DNA of 64,000 nt from Sphingobium amiense (GTDB taxonomy: Bacteria > Pseudomonadota > Alphaproteobacteria > Sphingomonadales > Sphingomonadaceae): positions 4,157,765-4,221,764 of the forward strand of contig NZ_AP018664.1 of the NCBI RefSeq assembly GCF_003967075.1, written 5' to 3'. A program made the translations under genes and the position numbers. Positions 44,821 to 53,647 of this stretch are shown one piece after another (positions within the stretch are counted from its first letter, which is position 1; every line of letters begins with the position of its first letter). Under the pieces are notes generated by a model, which had not been told where the DNA came from, did not search any database, and saw only the letters and a program-made list of their open reading frames with translations.

Positions 44821-45189
44821 CTAATTCCGGCAGGGCCATTTCTCGTTCAGCGCCACGCTGACCAGCACCGACGCCGGACCCTTGCGCTGGTCGGGCCAGC
44901 GTTCGAGATAGGCGACGGCGGTGCGGCGCGCCTCGTCGGCGGTCATGCGGTCGGGCCAGCACACCGGGCGCGCGCGGCCGATGAACATGTCCTTGCGGAT
45001 GCCGTCCACCACGCCGACGATATAGGCGGTGCAGGCAAGGTCATAGCCCGGCGCCCTGTTGCGGCATTTGGCGAGCAGGGTGGTGCCCGTCTCGAACATG
45101 AACGCCTGCCCCTGCCCCTGCCCCTGCGCCGGAACCGGAGCGGCCAGCAGAGGCACGGCGGCCAGAGCGGCGGCGGCGAAGAAGCGCAT
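44821..45189 (-). CDS. Rap1a/Tai-type small exported protein
   Basis: 122 aa with a signal peptide (MRFFAAAALAAVPLLAAPVPA) and a compact alpha-helical domain holding four cysteines (LLAKCRNR, DLACTAYIVGVVDGI, RPVCWPDRM, EKWPCRN). The spacing matches the Rap1a/Tai immunity protein family, whose founders neutralise peptidoglycan amidase effectors of type VI secretion. No such effector or secretion gene is present here, so the role may differ. Family assignment from pattern only. Confidence 0.75.
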   Translation of the reverse strand: MRFFAAAALAAVPLLAAPVPAQGQGQGQAFMFETGTTLLAKCRNRAPGYDLACTAYIVGVVDGIRKDMFIGRARPVCWPDRMTADEARRTAVAYLERWPDQRKGPASVLVSVALNEKWPCRN

Positions 45190-45257
45190 GGCGAACGATC
45201 CCTTTTCTATAAGAACGCGCCCTTAGTCGCCCTCCGATGAACCGCGCCTGTCCGGCT

Positions 45258-46493
45258 TCAGTCCTTGCGCTTTGCCGAAAAGGCGAAGGTCACGGCGACC
45301 TGCGGGGCAAGGCTGGTGCTGCTGTCGCCATTGCCGACGCCGAACGCCGCGCGCGCGACCGTGGCGCTGCCCGTCACCTTGCGCACCGCATCGCTGCCCG
45401 ACAGGGTGAAGCGGATCGTCTGCGGCTTCGTCACGCCCTTGAGGCTGAGCGTGCCGCTGGCCTTGTAGCGGCCCGGCCCTGTCGCCTGCGCGCCCTTGGC
45501 CGTGAAGGTCGCGCTCGGATGGGCGGCGGCGGCGAAAAACTCGTCGCCCGGCAGCATCCCGTCCTTGTATGCGTCACCCACGCTGGCGGACGCCATGTCG
45601 ATGGTGACCGCGATGTCGGCGCTTTCGGGATGGTCGGGGTCCATCACGATCTTCGCGGTCCATTTCGAAAAGCTGCCGCTGATCGTTTCGTCGCCATTGC
45701 CGACCGAAAAGCCGATGCGCCCGCCGGGCTGGACCGTCCATGCAGGCGGCGGGCCGACCGGCGTTTCGGACGCGGCTTCGCTGGCGTTCGCGGCGCTGCT
45801 GTTGTCGGCGGTGGCCGCGTTGGCGGGCGCGGCATCCTCCACTGCTTCCGCTTCGTTCGTCACTGGCGCAGCGGCGGGCGTCGGCGCACGCTCCTCGCCC
45901 CCCGCCGGCAGGATCGCGCGCCCCGCGACGAAACCCGCCAGCAGAAGCGCGGGCAGCAGCACCAGCAGCGCAGGCGAGCGCCCCGGAATCATCCGCCATA
46001 TGAGGCCGTCATGCATCAGGAAATGATGCCGCACCGCGCCCGCGACATGCAGCGCGAAGAGCGCAATGCCGATCCACGCGATCACCCCGTGCCCGTCTTC
46101 CGCCCATTCGTGCGCGCTGGCGGGCAGCGGCAGATGGGGCAGGGGCAGGACGCCGAACAGCAGGGTCGGCACCTTGACCTTCGCGGTCGACACCAGCGCC
46201 CAACCGGTCAGCGGCGCGCCCAGCATGAAGGCATAGAGGCCGACATGCACGCCCGTCGCCAGCGCGCCCTGCCAACCGCCCTCGCTCTTGGGCGGGCGAG
46301 GTTTGGTCAAACGGACGGCGACCCGCACCAGCGTCAGGGCGAGGATCAACATACCGACCGACTTGTGCCACTGATAAAGGTGGAAGCCGCGCGCGCCCAG
46401 ATCCTCCAGCCCCCATCCGACCGCGATCTGGAAGGCGAGCAGCGCCGCAATGGTCCAGTGCAGGAATATCGCGATGCGGCTGTAGCGGGGCAT
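45258..46493 (-). CDS. Cytochrome b561 - YceI fusion protein
   Basis: 411 aa with two domains. Residues about 1-185 form a di-heme cytochrome b561 with four membrane helices and histidines in LHWTIAALL, YQWHKSVGM, HVGLYAFMLG and ALHVAGAVRHHF. A further helix near 178-196 and an Ala-rich linker follow. Residues about 250-411 are a YceI lipocalin-like domain (GRIGFSVGN, MASASVGDAYKDGMLPGDEFF, LSLKGVTKPQTIRFTLSG) that would lie in the periplasm. YceI proteins bind isoprenoid quinones, so the fusion suggests quinone-linked electron transfer. Confidence 0.9.
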   Translation of the reverse strand: MPRYSRIAIFLHWTIAALLAFQIAVGWGLEDLGARGFHLYQWHKSVGMLILALTLVRVAVRLTKPRPPKSEGGWQGALATGVHVGLYAFMLGAPLTGWALVSTAKVKVPTLLFGVLPLPHLPLPASAHEWAEDGHGVIAWIGIALFALHVAGAVRHHFLMHDGLIWRMIPGRSPALLVLLPALLLAGFVAGRAILPAGGEERAPTPAAAPVTNEAEAVEDAAPANAATADNSSAANASEAASETPVGPPPAWTVQPGGRIGFSVGNGDETISGSFSKWTAKIVMDPDHPESADIAVTIDMASASVGDAYKDGMLPGDEFFAAAAHPSATFTAKGAQATGPGRYKASGTLSLKGVTKPQTIRFTLSGSDAVRKVTGSATVARAAFGVGNGDSSTSLAPQVAVTFAFSAKRKD

Positions 46494-46670
46494 GGGCGGC
46501 CTTTCGAAAAATCCGGTGCAGACGCGAAACTATGCGGCGCGGCCTTCCAAGTCCAGCCGCGCCGCCCTATGTGGCCTAAAGGTCGCAGTGGCGTCATTTT
46601 TTGCGCATGCGAATTGCATCATCGCCAGCGGCGCGCCAGAGCAGGGCACGCTCATCACCGGAGACAGGAC

Positions 46671-47108
46671 ATGGCCAAACCCGAATCCTGGCGGCTGCAC
46701 CCCGACGCCTACCGCTTCGTCACCAGCATCGACACGCGGTTTCAGGATCTCGACACGATGGGCCACATCAACAATGTCGCGATTTCCAGCATGTTCGAAA
46801 CCGCGCGCATCCGCTTCCATCATCATCTGGGCCGCCACCCGCAGGAACAGGGCGTGCGCTGGCTGGTCGCCAATGTGACGCTCAACTTCATCGAGGAATC
46901 GCACTTTCCCTATCCGTTCGAAATCCATTGCGCGATCGGCCATATCGGGCGGACGAGCTGGACGATCAGCTCGGCGGGTTTCCAGAAGGGCGTGTGCGTC
47001 GCCACCGCCGACACGACCGTGGTGACGCACGGCGCGGAAGGACGGCGCGTGATCGACGAGACGCTGCGCGAGGCGATGGAACTCAATTTCCTGCGCCAGC
47101 CCGAATAG
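46671..47108 (+). CDS. Acyl-CoA thioesterase (4HBT hot-dog fold)
   Basis: 145 aa. FQDLDTMGHINNVAISSMFETAR carries the catalytic Asp of 4-hydroxybenzoyl-CoA-type thioesterases, with the usual following helix and strand pattern (VANVTLNFIEES, EIHCAIGHIGRTSWTISS). Substrate chain length is not predictable. A GGAGACAGG ribosome site supports the ATG. Divergent from the b561-YceI gene and convergent with the DUF983 gene. Confidence 0.88.
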   Translation: MAKPESWRLHPDAYRFVTSIDTRFQDLDTMGHINNVAISSMFETARIRFHHHLGRHPQEQGVRWLVANVTLNFIEESHFPYPFEIHCAIGHIGRTSWTISSAGFQKGVCVATADTTVVTHGAEGRRVIDETLREAMELNFLRQPE

Positions 47109-47111
47109 GGA

Positions 47112-47489
47112 TCAGGCGAAGCCCGCCATCCTCCGGCTCCACTGGAGCGCGACCACCGCGCCCTTGACCGGCTGGATCATCGCGGCGGCCAGCACCACCG
47201 CCAGCGTCGGCCAGATCGCCGCCTGCCAGCCCAGCGGAATGGCGAGCGCGGCGTTCACCTCGATCATCAGCGGGACGAGGATATGGCCCAGAGCCAGGAT
47301 CACGACATAGGCGGGAAAATCGTCCGCCTGATGCAGGTCCAGCCGCTCGCCGCACTGCGGGCAGGCGGGCGCGACCTTCAGGAAACGGGTGAACATGCGC
47401 CCCTCGCCGCATGCCGGACACCGCCCGCGCAGCCCGTGGGCGATGGCGGGGCCAAGCGGCCGTTCGGCGGCAGGAGCGGGATCGGTCAT
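47112..47489 (-). CDS. DUF983 zinc-ribbon membrane protein
   Basis: 125 aa. It has the family features of two CXXC pairs (GRCPACGEGRMF and APACPQCGERL) followed by two hydrophobic segments (about 56-80 and 86-110). Function unknown; DUF983 genes are often near cytochrome oxidase genes in alphaproteobacteria, but none is seen here. The start at MTDPAPAAERPLG was preferred over an upstream in-frame ATG. Divergent from pabB with 92 bp between. Confidence 0.85.
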   Translation of the reverse strand: MTDPAPAAERPLGPAIAHGLRGRCPACGEGRMFTRFLKVAPACPQCGERLDLHQADDFPAYVVILALGHILVPLMIEVNAALAIPLGWQAAIWPTLAVVLAAAMIQPVKGAVVALQWSRRMAGFA

Positions 47490-47581
47490 GGCGCGGCGGT
47501 AGGAGGACAGGCCCGGCCACGCAACCCGATATTGCGCGGCCATGCCCCTTTCGCCCCGACCAAAGCCTGTTAAGAAGCGCC

Positions 47582-48760
47582 ATGCGTTTGCCCGGACCGT
47601 CCGAAGCCTTCTGCCTGTTCGACGATGCGCGCGTCGCTGCCGCCCCCACGCGCGCCGCGCAAGCGCGGCTCTATCGCGATCCGGTCGGCATCGTCGCGGC
47701 GGCCTGCGCGGCGGAGGTGCAGCCCGCGCTCGACCGCCTTGCCGAAGCGCGCGACGCCGGGCTGCATATCGCAGGCTTCCTGTCCTATGAGGCGGGCCTC
47801 GCGCTGGAACCCCGGCTCGCGCCTATTGCGCGGCGGCGCGACACCGGCGGCGCGCCGCTCCTGTGGTTCGGCCTGTTCGAAGGGGTGCGGCTGATCGCGC
47901 CCGACACGCTGCCCGCGCTGCTGCCCGATCCCGCGAGCGTGACCGTGGGCGCGCTCCGCCCGCTGATCGGGCAGGACGCCTATCTGGCCGCCTTCGCCCG
48001 GGTGCAGGACTATATCCGCGCGGGCGACATCTATCAGGCGAACCTGACCTTTCCCTGCGACGTGCCGCTGTCGGGCGATCCGCTGGCGCTCTACGCCGCG
48101 ATCCGTCCGCGCGCGGCGGCGGGCTATGGCGGGGTGATCCGCACCGGCGCGCACAGCCTCCTGTCCTTTTCGCCCGAACTTTTCTTCACGCAGGTGCGCG
48201 GGCAGCTCACCGCGCGGCCGATGAAGGGCACCGCGACGCGCGGGGCGGGGGCGGAGGAGGACGCCGCACTCGCCCGCGAGCTGGCGCTCGATCCCAAGCA
48301 GCGCGCGGAAAATCTCATGATCGTCGACCTGCTGCGCAACGACCTGTCGCGCGTGTCCGTGGCGGGCAGCGTCACCGTGCCCGATCTCTTCCGGGTCGAA
48401 ACCTATCCCACCGTGCACCAGCTCGTCTCGACCGTGCGCGCGCGAATCCTGCCCGGCCTTTCGCCCGTCGACGTGCTGCGCGTGCTGTTCCCCTGCGGCT
48501 CGATCACCGGCGCGCCCAAGGTGCGGGCGATGGAGATCATCGACGCGGTCGAACCCTTCCCGCGCGGCCCCTATACCGGCGCGATGGGGTGGATCGACCC
48601 GGAAGGCGACGCCGCCTTCAATGTTGCCATTCGCACCATTTGCGTCGAAGAAGGGGCAGGGACGGGCCGCCTGGGCCTGGGGTCCGGCATCGTGGCGGAC
48701 TCCGATGGCGTGGCCGAATGGGCGGAGTGCCTCGCAAAGGCGCGCTTCCTGTGTCCCTGA
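47582..48760 (+). CDS. pabB: Aminodeoxychorismate synthase component I
   Basis: Makes 4-amino-4-deoxychorismate from chorismate and ammonia for folate synthesis. 392 aa. The chorismate-binding domain holds the motif RPMKGTATRG, whose Lys is the mark of PabB as against TrpE (Ala), plus IVDLLRNDLSRVSV, TYPTVHQLVSTV and CGSITGAPKVRAMEIID. No glutaminase (PabA) domain is fused. The PabC-like gene lies just downstream on the same strand; together they would make p-aminobenzoate. Confidence 0.93.
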   Translation: MRLPGPSEAFCLFDDARVAAAPTRAAQARLYRDPVGIVAAACAAEVQPALDRLAEARDAGLHIAGFLSYEAGLALEPRLAPIARRRDTGGAPLLWFGLFEGVRLIAPDTLPALLPDPASVTVGALRPLIGQDAYLAAFARVQDYIRAGDIYQANLTFPCDVPLSGDPLALYAAIRPRAAAGYGGVIRTGAHSLLSFSPELFFTQVRGQLTARPMKGTATRGAGAEEDAALARELALDPKQRAENLMIVDLLRNDLSRVSVAGSVTVPDLFRVETYPTVHQLVSTVRARILPGLSPVDVLRVLFPCGSITGAPKVRAMEIIDAVEPFPRGPYTGAMGWIDPEGDAAFNVAIRTICVEEGAGTGRLGLGSGIVADSDGVAEWAECLAKARFLCP

Positions 48761-48792
48761 TGTGACGGGTGAAAGAGAACATAAGGGTTGCC

Positions 48793-49416
48793 ATGGCGCT
48801 GGCTGACGGACGGTTCGACCTGCTTGAGACGATGGCGTTTGATCCCATGGACGGGGTAAGGTTGCTGGAACTGCACCTCGCGCGGTTGAAGGCGAGCGCC
48901 GATGCGCTGGGTTTCGCGTTCGACCGGCACGATGTCCGCAACGAACTTCAGGCCGCGACCTTCCGCCTGCGCGAAAAGAGCCGGGTGCGCCTGCTCGTGT
49001 CGCGCCGCGGATCGGTGGCGATCGAGGTGCGCGAACACCGCACCTGGCCGCATGCGATCCTGCCCGTCGCCGTGGTGCCGCGCAACGCCGCCGCCAGCGA
49101 TCCGCGCCTCCGTCACAAGACCACCGACCGCAGCGTCTACCGCGACGCCCTGCGACGCGGCGGCACCTATGAAGTGCTGCTGAAGGACGAGGAGGGCTAT
49201 CTGGCCGAAGGATGCTTCTCCACCCTGTTCGTCGAGCGCGGGGACAAGCTGGTGACGCCGCCCCTGTCGCGCGGCGCGCTGCCGGGCGTGTTGCGCCAGA
49301 GCCTGCTCGACATCGGCGAAGCGGTGGAGGGCGACCTGCGCGTCGCCGATCTGGAGCGCGGCTTTTTCCTCGGCAACGCCGCGCGCGGCATGGTCGCCGC
49401 CACGCTCGCGCACTGA
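48793..49416 (+). CDS. pabC: Aminotransferase class IV / aminodeoxychorismate lyase-like
   Basis: 207 aa. PLP-fold class IV protein, with the Schiff-base Lys in RLRHKTTDRSVYRDAL and the ending EGCFSTLFVERGDKLVTPPLSRGALPGVLR typical of the family. Next to pabB, it is most likely 4-amino-4-deoxychorismate lyase. The chosen ATG has AAGGG 7 bases upstream; a GTG at 48769 would add 8 residues. Shorter than E. coli PabC (269 aa), mainly at the N-terminus. Confidence 0.87.
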   Translation: MALADGRFDLLETMAFDPMDGVRLLELHLARLKASADALGFAFDRHDVRNELQAATFRLREKSRVRLLVSRRGSVAIEVREHRTWPHAILPVAVVPRNAAASDPRLRHKTTDRSVYRDALRRGGTYEVLLKDEEGYLAEGCFSTLFVERGDKLVTPPLSRGALPGVLRQSLLDIGEAVEGDLRVADLERGFFLGNAARGMVAATLAH

Positions 49417-49533
49417 CGACCCTAAATCCACTGACTGCCATCTGGCCGGTTGCCCCTCCCGCCGTTGCGCACTAAGGGGCGTCGCGTCCGCTCATGTTGC
49501 GGACCGTGGGGATATTACAGAAAGATTGTTGCC

Positions 49534-50736
49534 ATGAGCCAGACTTCCGCAGCCCTGGGCCGTATCCAGCCGTCCGCCACGCTCGCCATGAGCGCCCGCG
49601 TGAACGCGCTCAAAGCCGAAGGCGTGGACGTGATTGGCCTTTCGGCAGGCGAGCCGGACTTCGACACCCCCGATTTCGTCAAGGAAGCGGGCATCGCCGC
49701 GATCCGCAACAACCTGACCCGCTACACCGACGTGGACGGCACCGCCGACGTCAAGGAAGCGGTGATGTTCAAGTTCCAGCGCGACAACGGCCTTGCCTAC
49801 AAGCGCAGCCAGATCAGCGTGAACTCGGGCGGCAAGCACACTTTGTTCAACGCGCTGGTGGCGACGGTGGACTCGGGCGACGAAGTCATCATCCCCGCGC
49901 CCTACTGGGTCAGCTATCCCGACATCGTGAACTTCGCGGGCGGCACGCCCGTCTTCATCGAAGGTCCGGCGAGCCAGGGTTACAAGATCACCGCGGCGCA
50001 GCTCGACGCCGCGATCACCCCGCGCACGAAGTGGGTGATGCTCAACTCGCCCTCCAACCCTTCGGGCGCGGCCTATTCGGCGGACGAGCTTAAGGCGCTG
50101 GCGGACGTGCTGCTGCGCCACCCGCATGTGCTCGTCATGACCGACGACATGTATGAACATGTCTGGTATGCGCCCACCCCCTTCGCCACCATCGCGCAGG
50201 TGTGCCCGGAACTGTATGACCGCACGCTGACGGTCAACGGCTGTTCCAAGGCCTTCTCGATGACCGGCTGGCGCATCGGTTTCGCCGGCGGGCCGGAGTG
50301 GATCATCAAGGCGATGGGCAAGCTCCAGTCGCAATCGACCAGCAATCCCTGCTCGATCAGCCAGGCCGCCGCAGTCGCCGCGCTTACCGGCCCGCAGGAT
50401 TTTCTCGAAGACCGCAACGCCGTGTTCAAGAAGCGCCGCGACATGGTCGTCGCGATGCTGAACGACGCGCCGGGCCTCGACTGCCCGACGCCCGAAGGCG
50501 CGTTCTACGTCTATCCCGACGCCAGCGGCGTCATCGGCAAGACGACGCCCAAGGGCGCGCTGATCGACAGCGACGAAGCGCTGATCGGCTATTTCCTCGA
50601 CGAGGCGAAGGTCGCGGCGGTCCATGGCGCGGCCTTCGGCCTCTCGCCTGCCTTCCGCATCAGTTACGCGACCTCGGACGAGGTGCTCAAGAAGGCGTGC
50701 ACCCGCATTCAGGAGGCATGCGCCGCGCTCAAATGA
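49534..50736 (+). CDS. Aspartate aminotransferase (class I, Ib type)
   Basis: 400 aa PLP enzyme of the class I aminotransferases. The N-terminus PSATLAMSARVNALKAEG and GLSAGEPDFDTPDFV are characteristic of the Ib aspartate aminotransferases; the Schiff-base Lys is in NGCSKAFSMTGWRIG and the carboxylate-binding Arg in SPAFRISYATS. Preferred substrates are aspartate/glutamate with 2-oxo acids; prephenate or tyrosine activity cannot be excluded. A GAT-rich spacer with weak ribosome site precedes the ATG. Confidence 0.9.
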   Translation: MSQTSAALGRIQPSATLAMSARVNALKAEGVDVIGLSAGEPDFDTPDFVKEAGIAAIRNNLTRYTDVDGTADVKEAVMFKFQRDNGLAYKRSQISVNSGGKHTLFNALVATVDSGDEVIIPAPYWVSYPDIVNFAGGTPVFIEGPASQGYKITAAQLDAAITPRTKWVMLNSPSNPSGAAYSADELKALADVLLRHPHVLVMTDDMYEHVWYAPTPFATIAQVCPELYDRTLTVNGCSKAFSMTGWRIGFAGGPEWIIKAMGKLQSQSTSNPCSISQAAAVAALTGPQDFLEDRNAVFKKRRDMVVAMLNDAPGLDCPTPEGAFYVYPDASGVIGKTTPKGALIDSDEALIGYFLDEAKVAAVHGAAFGLSPAFRISYATSDEVLKKACTRIQEACAALK

Positions 50737-50755
50737 GCGGGGCAGGCCGCGCCTG

Positions 50756-50856
50756 TCCTACGTCGCGCCCGAGACCCATATTGTTGCCACCGCTTTCCGG
50801 AAATGACCGGAGTGGGAAACAATATGTCAAAACTTGCGGGAAATATGCGAAGTTAA
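50756..50856 (+). repeat. Dispersed intergenic repeat, family R1, copy 3
   Basis: Left end CTGTCCTAC at 50753-50761, an imperfect hairpin CATATTGTT ... AACAATATG (50778-50826) in the middle, then TGTCAAAACT and the core TGCGGGAAATATGCGAAG (50835-50852) followed by TTAA. From there to the small gene at 51095 I see no gene, only another inverted repeat GCGGGAA ... TTCCCGC (50857-50894). Confidence 0.75.
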
Positions 50857-51094
50857 GCGGGAACGGCCAGAATGCGAAACGGTCTTTTTCCCGCCGCGCC
50901 GTCTTGCGATTGGCGTGGCAGGCTTTATATGCCCGTTGCGAAGAGAAACTGAATTAATCCGGCCCCATTCGTCGATCTCTCCTTGTCGCTGGTCGAAAGC
51001 TGCTGCCGCAGCGCCGACCGTTCAGTCAGGGGCAAGGGCGACGGTGCTAGCCGGGGCCGGCATGACCGGCAGAAGAGTAAGAAAGGCGTTGGCC

Positions 51095-51247
51095 ATGAAG
51101 GCGTTCCTCAAATCCGACCTGTTCCTGCGCTTTCTGGGCGGGTTCGCGATCGGTGCGGTCGCCATGTTCGCGCTCCAGCCGAGCGACCCGCCGATGTTCG
51201 GCACTACCGCCGTCGCCGCGACGCAGACCCATGAAGCCGCCCGCTAG
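51095..51247 (+). CDS. Small single-pass membrane protein (50 aa)
   Basis: MKAFLKSDLFLRFLGGFAIG opens a protein with one hydrophobic helix (about 10-27) followed by a Pro/Thr-rich tail. An earlier in-frame ATG at 51062 would add 11 basic residues. It ends 17 bp inside the following MsrA gene, so the two are likely co-translated and may act together in the envelope. No family recognised; support comes from the overlap, the hydrophobic helix and coding-like third positions. Confidence 0.5.
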   Translation: MKAFLKSDLFLRFLGGFAIGAVAMFALQPSDPPMFGTTAVAATQTHEAAR

Positions 51248-51905
51248 GTTCCTCCTCACCGCGCTGGCGGCGGCCTTCGCCGTCGCGGCGCCAGCGCGCG
51301 CCGAACGCGTGGTTCAGGCGCCCGCGCCGCTCATCGACGCCGCCGCGACCCGCAAGCTGGAAACCGCCGTCTTTGCGGGCGGCTGCTACTGGGGCGTCGA
51401 AGGCGTGTTCTCCCATGTGAAGGGCGTTCACCTCGCCGTCTCCGGCTTTGCCGGTGGCCCAAAAGACCGCCGCGTCGATTATGACACGGTGAGCGGCGGC
51501 GACACGGGCTTCGCCGAATCGGTGCGCGTCACCTACGATCCCAGGGTCGTCAGCTACGGCACGCTGCTGCGCGTCTTCTTCTCGGTCGTCGCCGATCCGA
51601 CCACGCTTAACTATCAGGGGCCGGATCACGGCACCCAGTATCGCAGCGCGCTCTTCCCCCTGAATGCGGAGCAGGACAGGGCAGCCCGCGCCTATCTGGC
51701 GCAACTCGGCAAGGCCGGGCTGTGGCGCGACCCCATCGTGACCCGCGTGGAACGCTTCACCGGCTTTCAGGACGCCGCCGCCGATCATCAGAATTTCATG
51801 CGGGACAACCCGCGCCATCCCTATATCATGCGCTGGGATCAACCCAAGCTGGCGGCGCTGAAGGCGATGTTCCCCGACCTCTATCGGGATCGCCCGTCCG
51901 CCTGA
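51231..51905 (+). CDS. msrA: Peptide methionine-(S)-sulfoxide reductase, exported
   Basis: 224 aa. It starts with a signal peptide (MKPPARFLLTALAAAFAVAAPARA, cleavage after Ala), so it should act in the periplasm. The catalytic GGCYWGVEGVF (family GCFWG with Tyr) contains the nucleophilic Cys; SGFAGGP, TGFAESVRVTYDP and DHGTQYRSALF complete the core. The resolving cysteine pattern at the C-terminus is absent, so recycling may use another thiol. Methionine repair in oxidised envelope proteins is the inferred role. Confidence 0.92.
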   Translation: MKPPARFLLTALAAAFAVAAPARAERVVQAPAPLIDAAATRKLETAVFAGGCYWGVEGVFSHVKGVHLAVSGFAGGPKDRRVDYDTVSGGDTGFAESVRVTYDPRVVSYGTLLRVFFSVVADPTTLNYQGPDHGTQYRSALFPLNAEQDRAARAYLAQLGKAGLWRDPIVTRVERFTGFQDAAADHQNFMRDNPRHPYIMRWDQPKLAALKAMFPDLYRDRPSA

Positions 51906-51922
51906 CAAAACAGGAGCGAGGA

Positions 51923-53038
51923 ATGAGCGAGACCAGAGGCCTGAAACTGCTGTCCACGCTGGCGGAGGACGGCCGCCTGACGGTGGAACTGGTCGAGGAC
52001 GCGCTACCAGCGCCGACCGGGGATCAGGTGCTGGTGCGGATCGAGGCCGCGCCGATCAACCCGTCCGACCTTGGCCTGCTGTTCGGCCCCGCCGATGTCG
52101 CCTCCGCCGAATATAGCCCCCGCCGGATCGTCGCCCGGATGCCCGAACCGGCGATGCGGGCGATGGCGGCCCGCATCGGGCAGCCGCTGGGCGTCGGCAA
52201 CGAAGCGTCGGGCACGGTCATCGCCGCAGGCGACGGCCCGGCGGCGCAGGCGCTGATCGGCAGGCGCGTGACGATGATCGGCGGCGACATGTATGCGCAA
52301 TATCGCCTGATAGACGCCAGCGGCTGCATGGCGCTGCCTGACGATGTGACGGCGGAACAGGGCGCATCCGCTTTCGTCAATCCGATGACCGCGCTCGGCT
52401 TTGTCGAAACGGCGAAGGCGGGCGGGCACAAGGCGATCGTCCATACCGCCGCCGCGTCCAACCTCGGCCAGATGCTCGTCCGGGTGACGCAGGTCGACGG
52501 CCTCGGCCTCGTCAACATCGTCCGCAGCGCCGAACAGGTCGCTCTGCTGCGGGGCATCGGCGCGGAGCATGTGGTGAACAGCAGCGACGCCGATTTCCTC
52601 ACCCGGCTGGAAGACGCCATCGCCGCGACCGGCGCGACCGTGGCGTTCGACGCCATCGGCGGCGGCACGCAGGTCAGCCAGATCCTGCACGCGATGGAAA
52701 AGGTCGCCAGCCGCGGCGCGGCCTACAGCCGCTACGGATCGAGCATGCCCAAGCACGCCTATGTCTACGGTTCGCTCGACATGGGGCCGACGATCCTGAC
52801 CCGCAGCTTCGGCTTCACCTGGGACGTATCGGGCTGGCTGCTTCCCCCCTTCCTGCAACAGGCCGGGGCGCAGACCGCCGAACGGATGCGCCAGCGCGTG
52901 CGCGACAACCTCACCACCCTGTTCGCCAGCCATTACAAGGCGCGGCTCTCGCTGGACGAAGCGCTGGGCCGGGACGCCGTGCTCGCCTATAATGCGCGGC
53001 GCACGGGCGAAAAATATCTCATCCTGCCCAATGGCTGA
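51923..53038 (+). CDS. Zinc-free medium-chain dehydrogenase/quinone oxidoreductase-like
   Basis: 371 aa of the MDR superfamily. The N-terminal GroES-like part (DQVLVRIEAAPINPSDLGLLFG, GVGNEASGTVIAAGDG) and the Rossmann half (KAIVHTAAASNLGQMLVRVT, VAFDAIGGGTQVSQIL) are clear. The usual catalytic zinc Cys/His set is not seen, so it is quinone-oxidoreductase or enoyl-reductase like. Substrate unknown. The ATG follows AGGAGCGAGGA. Confidence 0.88.
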   Translation: MSETRGLKLLSTLAEDGRLTVELVEDALPAPTGDQVLVRIEAAPINPSDLGLLFGPADVASAEYSPRRIVARMPEPAMRAMAARIGQPLGVGNEASGTVIAAGDGPAAQALIGRRVTMIGGDMYAQYRLIDASGCMALPDDVTAEQGASAFVNPMTALGFVETAKAGGHKAIVHTAAASNLGQMLVRVTQVDGLGLVNIVRSAEQVALLRGIGAEHVVNSSDADFLTRLEDAIAATGATVAFDAIGGGTQVSQILHAMEKVASRGAAYSRYGSSMPKHAYVYGSLDMGPTILTRSFGFTWDVSGWLLPPFLQQAGAQTAERMRQRVRDNLTTLFASHYKARLSLDEALGRDAVLAYNARRTGEKYLILPNG

Positions 53039-53043
53039 CCAGC

Positions 53044-53080
53044 AAAAAGGGCGGCGTCCTTCACGGACCCCGCCCTTTTT
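53044..53080. terminator. Bidirectional rho-independent terminator
   Basis: AAAAAGGGCGGCGTCC-TTCAC-GGAC and CCGCCCTTTTT form a stem with A and T runs on either side, between the convergent dehydrogenase and infC genes. Confidence 0.85.
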
Positions 53081-53101
53081 CGAACGCCCTGACGATCGCG
53101 C

Positions 53102-53647
53102 TTATTTGGGTGACAGCACCATCAGCATCTGGCGGCCTTCCATGCGCGGATAGGCTTCGACCTTCGCGATTTCGGCGACATTTTCGGCGACCCGCTGGAG
53201 CAGGTTCATGCCAAGCTGCTGGTGGCTGAGTTCGCGGCCACGGAAGCGCAGGGTGATCTTCACCTTGTCGCCGTCGCCGATGAAGTCATGCACCTTCTTC
53301 ATCTTCGTATCATAGTCATGATCGTCGATGTTCGGACGCATCTTGATCTCTTTGAGTTCCTGCGTCTTCTGCGTCTTGCGGGCGATGTTCGCCTTCTTCT
53401 GCGCTTCGTACTTGAACTTGCCGATGTCGAGGAACTTGCAGACCGGCGGATCGGCGTTGGGCGATACTTCCACAAGGTCGAGACCGACTTCGGCGGCCTG
53501 TTCGATCGCCTCCTGCGTAAACATCACACCCAGATTTTCGCCTTCGTCATCAATGACGCGCACCTTGGGCACGTTGATGAACTCGTTATAGCGGGGGCCG
53601 GACTTCGGCGGCGGCGCCAGCGGGCGGCGCATCATCGGGGGACGTAT
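53102..53647 (-). CDS. infC: Translation initiation factor IF-3
   Basis: Binds the 30S subunit and checks the start codon. The core is 177 aa from the ATG pair at 53635: [20 protein letters not shown], then the N-domain ([14 protein letters not shown]), the Lys-rich linker ([20 protein letters not shown]) and the C-domain ending [12 protein letters not shown]. An in-frame ATA at 53647 lies exactly 8 bases after AGGAG (53656-53660), while the ATG is 20 bases away. E. coli infC starts at a rare AUU for autoregulation, so an AUA start adding M-R-P-P is proposed here. If wrong, the start is 53635. Confidence 0.93.
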   Translation of the reverse strand: MRPPMMRRPLAPPPKSGPRYNEFINVPKVRVIDDEGENLGVMFTQEAIEQAAEVGLDLVEVSPNADPPVCKFLDIGKFKYEAQKKANIARKTQKTQELKEIKMRPNIDDHDYDTKMKKVHDFIGDGDKVKITLRFRGRELSHQQLGMNLLQRVAENVAEIAKVEAYPRMEGRQMLMVLSPK

